Assembly: GCA_043742785.1 (NCBI GenBank)
Contig: JAYTXU010000026.1
Span: forward strand, 1 to 19,876
DNA length: 19,876 nucleotides
Origin: JACQCF01 sp043742785
GTDB taxonomy: Bacteria; Omnitrophota; Gorgyraeia; Zapsychrales; Fredricksoniimonadaceae
Direction: 5' to 3'
Part shown: positions 13,040 to 19,876 of the stretch, piece after piece
Layout of the letters: each line of letters opens with the position of its first letter
Position numbering within the stretch: position 1 is the first letter of the stretch
Notes under the pieces: generated by a model
What the model saw: the letters and a program-made list of their open reading frames with translations, nothing else
What the model was told of the DNA's origin: nothing
Database searches by the model: none
Made by a program: the position numbers and the translations under genes

Positions 13040-14050
13040 ATGAAAATTAGAAATTCATTAAATATAGTACTTGGCTTTATATTAACCATAGGTTTAGCTA
13101 GTAATGCTTTGGCTAAACAAATTACTTTGTTAAATGTTTCCTATGATCCAACGCGTGAGTTGTATGAAGATTACAATAAAGTTTTTGCTTCTTATTGGAA
13201 GGGGAAAACTGGGGATGATGTGGTTGTGAACCAATCTCATGGTGGCAGTGGTAAACAAGCCCGTTCTGTTATCGATGGACTTGATGCAGACATCGTGACC
13301 TTGGCTTTAGCTTATGATATTGATAACATTGCCAGTAAAAGCGGCCTTATTTCTAGGGAATGGCAAAAATCTTTATCTGAAAACAGTTCACCATATACTT
13401 CGACTATTGTATTTTTAGTTCGTAAAGGAAATCCTAAGAGTATTAAAGATTGGGATGATTTAGCAAAGCCTGGTATCTCAGTGATTACTCCTAATCCTAA
13501 GACTTCCGGTGGTGCTCGTTGGAATTATTTAGCTGCTTGGGGGTATGCTTTAAAGAAATTTAATGGGGATGAAGCCAAGATTAAAGAATTTCTTAAAGCG
13601 ATCTTCAAAAATGTTCCTGTATTGGATTCCGGGGCTCGCGGTTCTACGACTACTTTCGTGGAGCGCGGCATCGGAGATGTTTTGGTGGCATGGGAGAATG
13701 AGGCTTATCTAGCTGTAAATGAATTGGGGCCGAATAAGTTTGAGATTATTGTACCGTCTATCAGTATTTTGGCGGAACCACCAGTTGCGGTGGTAGAACG
13801 TAACGCAGATCGTCACGGCACCAGAAAGGTTGCGGAGGAATATTTAAAGTATCTTTACAGCGATGAGGGGCAAGAAATTGCAGCCAAGAATTACTATCGT
13901 CCTCGCAACAAACAAATTATCGCGAAATATGCAGACAAATTAAAACCAGTTAAGTTATTTACGATTGATGAGGCCTTTGGCGGATGGGTTAAGGCACAAG
14001 CAGTTCATTTTGCAGATAAAGGAACTTTTGATGAGATTTACGGAAATTAA
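13040..14050 (+). CDS. sbp: Periplasmic sulfate-binding protein
   Basis: 336 residues with a signal peptide cut near A25 (SNALA). Diagnostic Sbp/CysP motifs: NVSYDPTRELY (32-42), NQSHGGSGKQ (64-73) and PNPKTSGGARWNYLAAW (151-167), which line the sulfate pocket. It delivers sulfate (or thiosulfate) to the CysTWA transporter that follows. It lies 20 bases after the porin stop, with a purine-rich AGAGAG before the ATG. The Sbp and CysP forms are not separable by eye. Confidence 0.95.
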   Translation: MKIRNSLNIVLGFILTIGLASNALAKQITLLNVSYDPTRELYEDYNKVFASYWKGKTGDDVVVNQSHGGSGKQARSVIDGLDADIVTLALAYDIDNIASKSGLISREWQKSLSENSSPYTSTIVFLVRKGNPKSIKDWDDLAKPGISVITPNPKTSGGARWNYLAAWGYALKKFNGDEAKIKEFLKAIFKNVPVLDSGARGSTTTFVERGIGDVLVAWENEAYLAVNELGPNKFEIIVPSISILAEPPVAVVERNADRHGTRKVAEEYLKYLYSDEGQEIAAKNYYRPRNKQIIAKYADKLKPVKLFTIDEAFGGWVKAQAVHFADKGTFDEIYGN

Positions 14051-14109
14051 TCCTTAAAATTATTTGCCAGGAAAGGGTTTTATTAGTATTGTAACCAGGT
14101 TAATAAACT

Positions 14110-14943
14110 ATGTTTTTACTCAAAACGCGCAATACATTACCAGGTTTCAGTTTATCATTAGGTTATACGGTATTTTACCTAAGCCTAATCGTGCTTATTC
14201 CATTGTCGATGTTATTTTCTAAAACATCAACAATGGGATGGAGCGCATTTTGGGATGTTATTTTATCTCCTAGAACATTAGCAGCGTATCGTTTAAGTTT
14301 TGGAGCTGCTTTTGTTGCTTCCTGCATTAACGTCGTCTTTGGTTTTCTCATTGCTTGGGTTTTGGCTCGTTACCAATTTCCAGGTAAGCGCATTGTGGAT
14401 GCCTTGGTTGATTTTCCGTTTGCATTACCAACCGCAGTAGCAGGGATTTCTTTAGCTGCTTTGTATTCTTCCAACGGATGGGTAGGGCAATATCTTTATA
14501 AAATGGGGATTCAATCTGCTTATAGTACCCTTGGAATTACTTTAGCTCTTATTTTTATTGGATTACCTTTTATTGTAAGAACTGTTGAACCAATCTTAGA
14601 AGATCTAGACCCAGAATTAGAAGAAGCAGCGGCGAGTCTTGGGGCTGGACGCTGGCAGACATTTGTGAAGGTTATTTTTCCAGTGCTATTACCATCCATA
14701 TTAACAGGATTTAGCTTATCCTTTGCCCGTGCTATTGGAGAATATGGTTCTGTTATTTTTATTGCCGGTAATATGCCAGGCAAAACAGAGATAGCACCGC
14801 TGCTCATTATTACCAAGCTCGAGCAATATGATTATCAGGGAGCGACAGCCATTGCGGTGGTGATGCTTTTAGTGTCATTTGTATTATTGGCATTTACAAA
14901 TTTTTTACAATGGTATTCGGCTAAACGAATAGGATTAAGTTAA
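14110..14943 (+). CDS. cysT: Sulfate ABC transporter permease CysT (CysU)
   Basis: 277 residues with about six membrane helices. The EAA loop, EEAAASLGAGRWQTFVKVIFP, contacts the ATPase; PFALPTAVAGISLAALY, SFARAIGEYGSVIFIAGN and TEIAPLLIITKLEQYDY are hallmarks of CysT. It forms the channel with CysW. The 59-base gap after sbp (14051-14109) is the longest inside the operon and shows no clear promoter or hairpin; AGG near 14098 is a weak Shine-Dalgarno. Confidence 0.95.
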   Translation: MFLLKTRNTLPGFSLSLGYTVFYLSLIVLIPLSMLFSKTSTMGWSAFWDVILSPRTLAAYRLSFGAAFVASCINVVFGFLIAWVLARYQFPGKRIVDALVDFPFALPTAVAGISLAALYSSNGWVGQYLYKMGIQSAYSTLGITLALIFIGLPFIVRTVEPILEDLDPELEEAAASLGAGRWQTFVKVIFPVLLPSILTGFSLSFARAIGEYGSVIFIAGNMPGKTEIAPLLIITKLEQYDYQGATAIAVVMLLVSFVLLAFTNFLQWYSAKRIGLS

Positions 14944-14944
14944 T

Positions 14945-15790
14945 ATGTCACAAGCTCGCAGAGAATCCTCAGCTGTTAAGTGGACATTGATTACCATAGC
15001 CTTGGGTTATATGGGATTATTTCTTATTTTACCTTTAGCGATTGTTTTGACAACGGCTTTTAATAAAGGGTTGGCTGTTTATTTTCATTCACTGACCGAT
15101 AACAACACCTTGGCAGCGATTCGTTTAACAGTGATTACAGCTTTAGTGGCGGTGCCATTAAATGTTATTTTTGGTATTGCAGCTTCCTGGACTATTGCTA
15201 AGTTTGATTTTCATGGAAAGAATTTTCTTTTAACCCTGATTGATTTACCGCTATCGGTATCACCAGTTATTTCAGGTCTTATTTTCGTGTTGATGTTTGG
15301 TGCTCAGGGAGCTTTTGGTCCATGGCTCATTGAACACAATATAAGAATTATTTTTGCTATACCGGCGATTATTTTAGCTACCATTTTTGTAACCTTTCCG
15401 ATGGTGGCCCGCGAACTCATTCCTTTAATGAAAACTCAAGGAAACGAGGAAGAAGAAGCAGCGTTAACCTTGGGAGCCAGCGGATTTAAAACGTTTTGGT
15501 ATATCACTTTACCTAATATTAAATGGGGCTTACTGTATGGAGTGATTTTATGTAATGCCCGTGCCATGGGAGAGTTCGGCGCTGTTTCAGTTGTCTCCGG
15601 GCATATTCGTGGACTTACGAATACGCTGCCGCTGCATATTGAGATTCTTTATAATGAATATCAATTTACTGCTGCTTTTGCTGCAGCATCTATTTTAGCG
15701 ATGTTGGCTCTTGTGACCTTGATAGTAAAATCTTTGGTTGAATTAAAATTTAAACATGAATTAAAGTTTGCGCGACGCGGCACCCACTAA
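14945..15790 (+). CDS. cysW: Sulfate ABC transporter permease CysW
   Basis: 281 residues, inner-membrane permease with about six helices. The EAA loop is EEEEAALTLGASGFKTFWYITLP; LPLSVSPVISGLIFVLMFG and NARAMGEFGAVSVVSGHIRG are typical CysW segments. It starts one base after the cysT stop (TAATATG), so the two permease halves are probably made by coupled translation in equal amounts. Confidence 0.95.
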   Translation: MSQARRESSAVKWTLITIALGYMGLFLILPLAIVLTTAFNKGLAVYFHSLTDNNTLAAIRLTVITALVAVPLNVIFGIAASWTIAKFDFHGKNFLLTLIDLPLSVSPVISGLIFVLMFGAQGAFGPWLIEHNIRIIFAIPAIILATIFVTFPMVARELIPLMKTQGNEEEEAALTLGASGFKTFWYITLPNIKWGLLYGVILCNARAMGEFGAVSVVSGHIRGLTNTLPLHIEILYNEYQFTAAFAAASILAMLALVTLIVKSLVELKFKHELKFARRGTH

Positions 15791-15801
15791 AGGAAATAGA
15801 T

Positions 15802-16860
15802 ATGAGTATTGAAGTAAAAGGTTTAACAAAAACATTTGGAGCTTTCAAAGCTTTAGACAATATTGATTTGAAGGTTAATACTGGCGAATTAACAGCTCTT
15901 CTTGGGCCATCGGGTTCAGGAAAGACGACACTTTTACGTATCATTGCAGGTCTTGAGACCGCAGATTCTGGAGAAACTCTTTTTCTGGGGGCTGATGCGA
16001 AGGAAACAAAAACAAAAGACCGTGGTGTTGGTTTTGTATTTCAACATTATGCTTTGTTCCGTCATATGACCGTTTTTGATAATATTGCCTTCGGTTTGAG
16101 AGTAAAACCAAAAGATGTGAGACCTTCTGAAGAGAAAATTAAGGCTAAAGTCAAAGAACTCTTAAGTTTAATTCAGTTAGATTGGGTAGAGAAACGTTAT
16201 CCCTGGCAGTTATCTGGCGGACAGCGTCAACGTATTGCTTTAGCCCGCGCTTTAGCTGTTGAACCTAAGGTTCTTTTATTAGATGAGCCTTTTGGATCTC
16301 TAGATGCTCAGGTCAGAAAAGAATTACGTCAATGGCTTAGGCGTTTTCACGATAAGCTTCATATTACTTCGTTATTTGTGACTCATGATCAGGAAGAAGC
16401 ACTAGAAGTGGCGGATAAAATTGTTGTCATGAATCAAGGGCGTATTGAGCAGGCAGGAACTCCAGAAGACGTTTATCATAAACCTGCTAATAAATTTGTT
16501 CTTAATTTTTTAGGAAATGTAAATTTATTTCATGCCCGTGTTGAAAATGGAAAAGCCTATGTGGGTAGTTCAATCATAGAATTACCTAACGCCAATAAAG
16601 ATACTAAGACAGCTAATGTTTTTGTGCGCCCTCATCAATTTGAAATTACTCACGTAGCCAAAGATGCAGCCTCACTTGAAGCTAAGATTGATTATATAAA
16701 TCCTGCAGGTTCAGTCGTTAAGGTTGATTTAAGCACTCCGGAGGGGAATCCTATTCAGGCTGAAATTACCCAGGAAGAATTTAAAAAGTTAGAATTAAAG
16801 AAGCATGATCAGGTTTTTGTGTCGCTTAGACAAGTAACTTATTATGAATTTGATATTTAG
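15802..16860 (+). CDS. cysA: Sulfate/thiosulfate ABC transporter ATP-binding protein CysA
   Basis: 352 residues. Walker A GPSGSGKTT (35-43), Q-loop Q81, signature LSGGQRQR (137-144), Walker B VLLLDEP (157-163) and switch H195 (VTHDQEEA) are all intact. A C-terminal TOBE-like domain (about 235-350) is present, the usual CysA length. It powers import through CysTW. AAAGGAAATAGAT precedes the ATG, 11 bases after cysW. Confidence 0.96.
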   Translation: MSIEVKGLTKTFGAFKALDNIDLKVNTGELTALLGPSGSGKTTLLRIIAGLETADSGETLFLGADAKETKTKDRGVGFVFQHYALFRHMTVFDNIAFGLRVKPKDVRPSEEKIKAKVKELLSLIQLDWVEKRYPWQLSGGQRQRIALARALAVEPKVLLLDEPFGSLDAQVRKELRQWLRRFHDKLHITSLFVTHDQEEALEVADKIVVMNQGRIEQAGTPEDVYHKPANKFVLNFLGNVNLFHARVENGKAYVGSSIIELPNANKDTKTANVFVRPHQFEITHVAKDAASLEAKIDYINPAGSVVKVDLSTPEGNPIQAEITQEEFKKLELKKHDQVFVSLRQVTYYEFDI

Positions 16861-16869
16861 AGGGATGTT

Positions 16870-17295
16870 ATGAAAGTTTCTGCTAAAATGGATTATGCAG
16901 TGAGGGCACTTTTGGAATTAGCCTTGCATTGGCCTGAAACAAAACCGCAGCAGTTAAGTGATATTAGCCGTAAAGCCATTGTGCCGCAGAAATTTTTGAT
17001 TCATATTTTGATTGCCTTAAAAAGTTTGGGGTATGTGCATAGTATTCGCGGTAAGGTAGGTGGATATGTCTTGGCAATGGATCCAAGAAAAATAAGTTTG
17101 GCGGATGTTGTCAAACAATTAGGCGGTATGGGCTCTTTTGATGAAGAGCAACGTAAAACAAAGAAGGACGACGCGATCAGCCTTCTTTGGCAGGAAATCG
17201 ATAAAAGTATTATTGTGACCCTCAAAGGAATTAATCTTGAGGATCTTTGTAATCGTCAGCGTCAACAGGTCAAATCAATTAGTTATGATATTTAA
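16870..17295 (+). CDS. Rrf2-family transcription regulator without Fe-S cysteines (CymR-like)
   Basis: 141 residues. The N-terminal winged helix is typical: MKVSAKMDYAVRALLELALH, LSDISRKAIVPQKFLIHILIAL and the wing SIRGKVGGYVLAMDP (58-72). The three clustered cysteines that hold the cluster in IscR and NsrR are missing; the only cysteine is C127. That resembles CymR, the cysteine regulator of Firmicutes, which senses sulfur status through a protein partner. Sitting between cysA and cysH, it is very likely autoregulatory and may bind the palindrome at 11491-11509. Whether it represses or activates cannot be read from sequence. Confidence 0.88.
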   Translation: MKVSAKMDYAVRALLELALHWPETKPQQLSDISRKAIVPQKFLIHILIALKSLGYVHSIRGKVGGYVLAMDPRKISLADVVKQLGGMGSFDEEQRKTKKDDAISLLWQEIDKSIIVTLKGINLEDLCNRQRQQVKSISYDI

Positions 17296-17309
17296 TTAAA
17301 GGAATTGTT

Positions 17310-18041
17310 ATGCCTAAAGAAAAAGTTCTTATATTACAGGACAAAGCCAAAGTATTAGATGCTGAGGGTATCATTCGTTTAGCGTATCAAGAATTCGGCA
17401 GTAAGATTGTTCTTGCAACGAGCTTGGGAGAAGAAGATCAAGTTATTACTGATATGATTTCCAAGGTAGCCAGCGACATTGAAATTTTTACCTTGGATAC
17501 TGGCCGCTTATTTAAAGATACCTATGAATTGTTAGCAAAGACACAAAAAAGATACCCTAAATTAAAGTTTAAAATTTTTTATCCTCAAACTCAAACCGTG
17601 GAAACAATGGTACAGGACAAGGGGATTAATTTATTTTATGAAAGTATTGAGAATCGTAAATTATGCTGTAATGTGCGTAAAGTTGAACCTCTGCGTCGAG
17701 CATTAAGTAATTCAGACGCCTGGATGACTGGACTCAGAAAGTCTCAATCCATTACTAGAGTTCAAGATAGCGCCTTTGAATGGGATGAAGCTAATAGTAA
17801 GGTTAAAGTTAATCCTTTGATTGATTGGAGTTTGGAACAAGTTCATGAATATATTCAGAAAAATAGAATTGATGTAAGTCCATTACATGCATTGGGATTT
17901 ATATCCATCGGTTGCGCACCCTGTACCCGTGCTGTAAAACCAGGGGAAGATATTCGTGCCGGCCGTTGGTGGTGGGAGAATCCTGAGCAAAAGGAATGTG
18001 GATTGCATAACAACCCCAATTGGAAGGGTAATAAGAAATAG
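17310..18041 (+). CDS. cysH: Adenylyl-sulfate (APS) reductase, [4Fe-4S] type
   Basis: 243 residues. The N-terminal nucleotide-binding region has ATSLGEEDQVI and FTLDTGRLFKDTYEL. Two cysteine pairs, C119-C120 (RKLCCNVRKVEPL) and C202-x-x-C205 (GCAPCTRAV), are the cluster ligands of assimilatory APS reductases and are lacking in enterobacterial PAPS reductase. The catalytic cysteine is C230 in KECGLH. It reduces APS to sulfite with thioredoxin, so no APS kinase (CysC) is needed. AAAGGAATTGTT precedes the ATG, 14 bases after the Rrf2 gene. Confidence 0.94.
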   Translation: MPKEKVLILQDKAKVLDAEGIIRLAYQEFGSKIVLATSLGEEDQVITDMISKVASDIEIFTLDTGRLFKDTYELLAKTQKRYPKLKFKIFYPQTQTVETMVQDKGINLFYESIENRKLCCNVRKVEPLRRALSNSDAWMTGLRKSQSITRVQDSAFEWDEANSKVKVNPLIDWSLEQVHEYIQKNRIDVSPLHALGFISIGCAPCTRAVKPGEDIRAGRWWWENPEQKECGLHNNPNWKGNKK

Positions 18042-18044
18042 CTT

Positions 18045-18935
18045 ATGAAAACAGCAGATAAATTAGATCAATTAGAATCTCAAAGTGTTTATATTCTACG
18101 TGAAGCCTACCGTGAATTTAAATCCTTAGTCATGCTTTGGTCGATTGGTAAGGATTCGACAGTTCTTTTGTGGTTGGCTCGTAAGGCCTTCTTTGGTCAT
18201 GTGCCATTTTCATTGGTGCATGTGGATACCAGTTACAAGATTCCTGAAATGATTCAATACCGTGATAAGTTGGCTATGGAATTTAATCTCAACATGGTGG
18301 TGGGACAAAATACCCAGGCCCTTAAAGAGAAGAAAACTTTTCCTGATGGAGCCATCGATCGTTTGGCTTGCTGCAAGGCATTAAAGACTGATGCTTTGAA
18401 GAATACCTTGGCTGGAACTTGGCCGCGCAAACGTTTGAATCATAAAACAGGTCAATATGATATTGATACCAATACGGAACCGTATACAGGGGTCATTGTT
18501 GGTGCCAGAGCCGACGAAGAAGGTAGTCGTTCTAAAGAACGCTATTTCTCTCCTCGTGACAGAAATAGTGATTGGGATGTTGGCGATCAGCCGCCTGAAT
18601 TATGGAATCAATTTAAAACAGACTTTGCTCCGGGAACTCATGTGCGTGTACATCCTTTACTTGATTGGACAGAGTTAAATATTTGGGAATATATTGAACG
18701 TGAGAATATTCCTATCACGCATTTATATTTTGATCAGGGTAAGGGGAAACGCTATCGATCCCTGGGATGCTATCCCTGCACAACACCTGTTGACTCAACC
18801 GCTCGGAATGTGGCTGAGATTGTTAAAGAATTAAGAGAAGGTAAATTTAAGAATATTGCTGAGCGTTCCGGTCGTGCTCAGGACAAGGAAGACGGCGGCG
18901 GTTTAGAAACTCTTCGTAAAGATGGGTACATGTAA
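18045..18935 (+). CDS. cysD: Sulfate adenylyltransferase subunit 2 (CysD)
   Basis: 296 residues. PP-loop SIGKDST (33-39), HVDTSYKIPEM, and GVIVGARADEEGSRSKER with YFSPRD are CysD hallmarks; the tail RSGRAQDKEDGGGLETLRKDGYM is the typical CysD ending. With the GTPase CysN it forms APS from ATP and sulfate. It starts 3 bases after cysH with no clear Shine-Dalgarno, and its stop overlaps the cysN start by one base (TAATG), consistent with coupled synthesis of the CysDN complex. Confidence 0.96.
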   Translation: MKTADKLDQLESQSVYILREAYREFKSLVMLWSIGKDSTVLLWLARKAFFGHVPFSLVHVDTSYKIPEMIQYRDKLAMEFNLNMVVGQNTQALKEKKTFPDGAIDRLACCKALKTDALKNTLAGTWPRKRLNHKTGQYDIDTNTEPYTGVIVGARADEEGSRSKERYFSPRDRNSDWDVGDQPPELWNQFKTDFAPGTHVRVHPLLDWTELNIWEYIERENIPITHLYFDQGKGKRYRSLGCYPCTTPVDSTARNVAEIVKELREGKFKNIAERSGRAQDKEDGGGLETLRKDGYM

Positions 18936-19876
18936 TGAATAATAATCGCGAACAAATGAATGTTGTTATTGTAGGTCACGTTGATCATGGTAAAAGTACC
19001 CTTGTCGGCCGGCTATTAGCTGACACAGGCTCCTTGCCAGATGGAAAACTTGAAGCCGTCAAAGCTAATTGTGCCCGTAATGCTAAGCCATTTGAATATG
19101 CTTTTTTACTTGATGCTCTCAAAGACGAGCAGTCTCAGGGCATCACCATTGATACAGCACGTTCTTTTTTCAAATCTGCGAAGAGAGATTACATCATCAT
19201 CGATGCGCCAGGCCATATTGAATTCTTAAAGAACATGATTTCGGGAGCTGCCCGTGCAGAAGCAGCCTTGCTTTTGATTGATGCTAAAGAAGGGATTCGT
19301 GAGAATTCCAAACGTCATGGTTATGTGATGAGATTCTTAGGAATCAAGAACGTCGCTGTTTGCGTTAATAAAATGGATTTGGTTGGTTACGATCAGAAAG
19401 TTTTTGAACAAATCAAAGCCGATTACACTAAATTTCTCAACGAGATTGATTTAAAACCAAACTGTTTTATTCCTATCGCTGCCTTTCATGGCGATAACAT
19501 GATTGCTCCATCTGCCAACATGCCTTGGTACAAAGGAAAATCTATTTTAGGTGTCTTAGATGGTTTTGAGAAAGCTGCTCCAAAAGAGAATCAGGTTTTC
19601 CGTATGCCAGTTCAGGATATCTATAAGTTTACAGAAGAAGGAGATGATCGCCGTATTGTATCTGGCCGTGTGGAAACAGGAATAATCAAGGTGGGTGAAG
19701 AGATTGTCTTTCTGCCTTCAGGTAAAAAGAACCGCATCAAATCGGTGGAATACTTTAACGGTGCAAAGAGAACAGAAGCAACCGCTGGATTGAGTACTGG
19801 TTTTACCATGGATACGGAAATTTATATCCGTCCTGGTGAAATCATGGTGAAACCAACGGAGAAATTGCCTCAAGTC
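18935..19876 (+). CDS. cysN: Sulfate adenylyltransferase subunit 1 (CysN), 3' end beyond window
   Basis: Open for 314 codons from ATG 18935 to the last base, with no frameshift. GTPase motifs: G1 GHVDHGKST (14-22), switch region DEQSQGITIDTAR, G3 DAPGH and G4 NKMD, then a beta-barrel domain beginning near FRMPVQDIYKF and GRVETGIIKVG. The P-loop reads GHVDHGKS, like EF-Tu, where enterobacterial CysN has a GSVDDGKS-type loop. GTP hydrolysis drives APS formation by CysD. Whether a CysC kinase domain is fused at the C-terminus cannot be seen; a CysH of APS type predicts that none is needed. Confidence 0.95.
   Translation, partial: MNNNREQMNVVIVGHVDHGKSTLVGRLLADTGSLPDGKLEAVKANCARNAKPFEYAFLLDALKDEQSQGITIDTARSFFKSAKRDYIIIDAPGHIEFLKNMISGAARAEAALLLIDAKEGIRENSKRHGYVMRFLGIKNVAVCVNKMDLVGYDQKVFEQIKADYTKFLNEIDLKPNCFIPIAAFHGDNMIAPSANMPWYKGKSILGVLDGFEKAAPKENQVFRMPVQDIYKFTEEGDDRRIVSGRVETGIIKVGEEIVFLPSGKKNRIKSVEYFNGAKRTEATAGLSTGFTMDTEIYIRPGEIMVKPTEKLPQV

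Noticed and set aside
14520..14816. Minus-strand ORF of 98 codons inside cysT
   Set aside because: It is antisense to a clearly conserved permease, has no Shine-Dalgarno or domain signal, and was judged a shadow.
18935..19876. Possible frameshift or pseudogene in cysN, because no closed ORF of the right size ends in the window
   Set aside because: The frame is continuous for 314 codons with all GTPase motifs; it is simply cut by the window edge.
1..19876. CRISPR arrays, tRNA or rRNA genes, insertion sequences
   Set aside because: No regularly spaced repeats, cloverleaf-like sequences or transposase features were seen on either strand.

Overview
The window looks like a chromosomal segment of an AT-rich Gram-negative bacterium. 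Signal peptides, an OprP-type outer-membrane porin ending in an aromatic residue, and a periplasmic sulfate-binding protein all indicate two membranes. I cannot name the lineage from sequence alone. The gene mix and style would fit an uncultured PVC-type phylum such as Omnitrophota, but that is a low-confidence guess.

Layout. (1) 1-1091: the C-terminal zinc ribbons of topoisomerase I, overlapping a Xer tyrosine recombinase. (2) 1216-5342: a tightly overlapping unit with its own promoter. It encodes a prepilin-like protein fused to a phage tail-collar domain, a cysteine-rich TraU-like protein (ICE PFL_4710 type), a thioredoxin-like CxxC protein, a small exported protein resembling the N-terminal half of TraF, an exported helical protein resembling the ICE PFL_4711 family, and YraN. 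No ATPase, relaxase or coupling protein is present. (3) 5413-9636: housekeeping genes: a 57-residue small protein, rsfS, a strong hairpin plus T-run directly before argS, recJ, and convergent rpmB on the minus strand. (4) 9721-11436: an M3-family oligoendopeptidase, divergent from rpmB, with the two -10 boxes overlapping. (5) 11437-19876: a sulfate uptake and assimilation operon: porin, Sbp, CysT, CysW, CysA, an Rrf2 regulator, APS reductase (CysH), CysD and CysN (cut by the window end).

The most striking find is in the 209-base gap before the porin gene. A good promoter is followed, at about the expected start site, by an AUG opening a 21-codon ORF that ends Cys-Cys-Cys-stop. Just after its stop, UUCCUAU can pair with the AUAGGAG Shine-Dalgarno of the porin gene. 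This looks like a cysteine-sensing, probably leaderless, leader-peptide attenuator for the whole operon. A 19-bp near-perfect palindrome sits on the same start site and could be the operator of the Rrf2 regulator encoded within the operon. Sulfate would enter through the porin and the Sbp-CysTWA transporter, be activated to APS by CysDN and reduced to sulfite by the Fe-S type CysH. Cysteine would be read at the leader ORF, and some other sulfur signal possibly by Rrf2.

The second notable system is the 1216-5342 unit, a reduced set of conjugation-derived envelope proteins led by a pilin-tail-collar fusion. It could be a relic, or a repurposed pilus or adhesion apparatus. All family calls were made by eye from remembered motifs; no database was searched.
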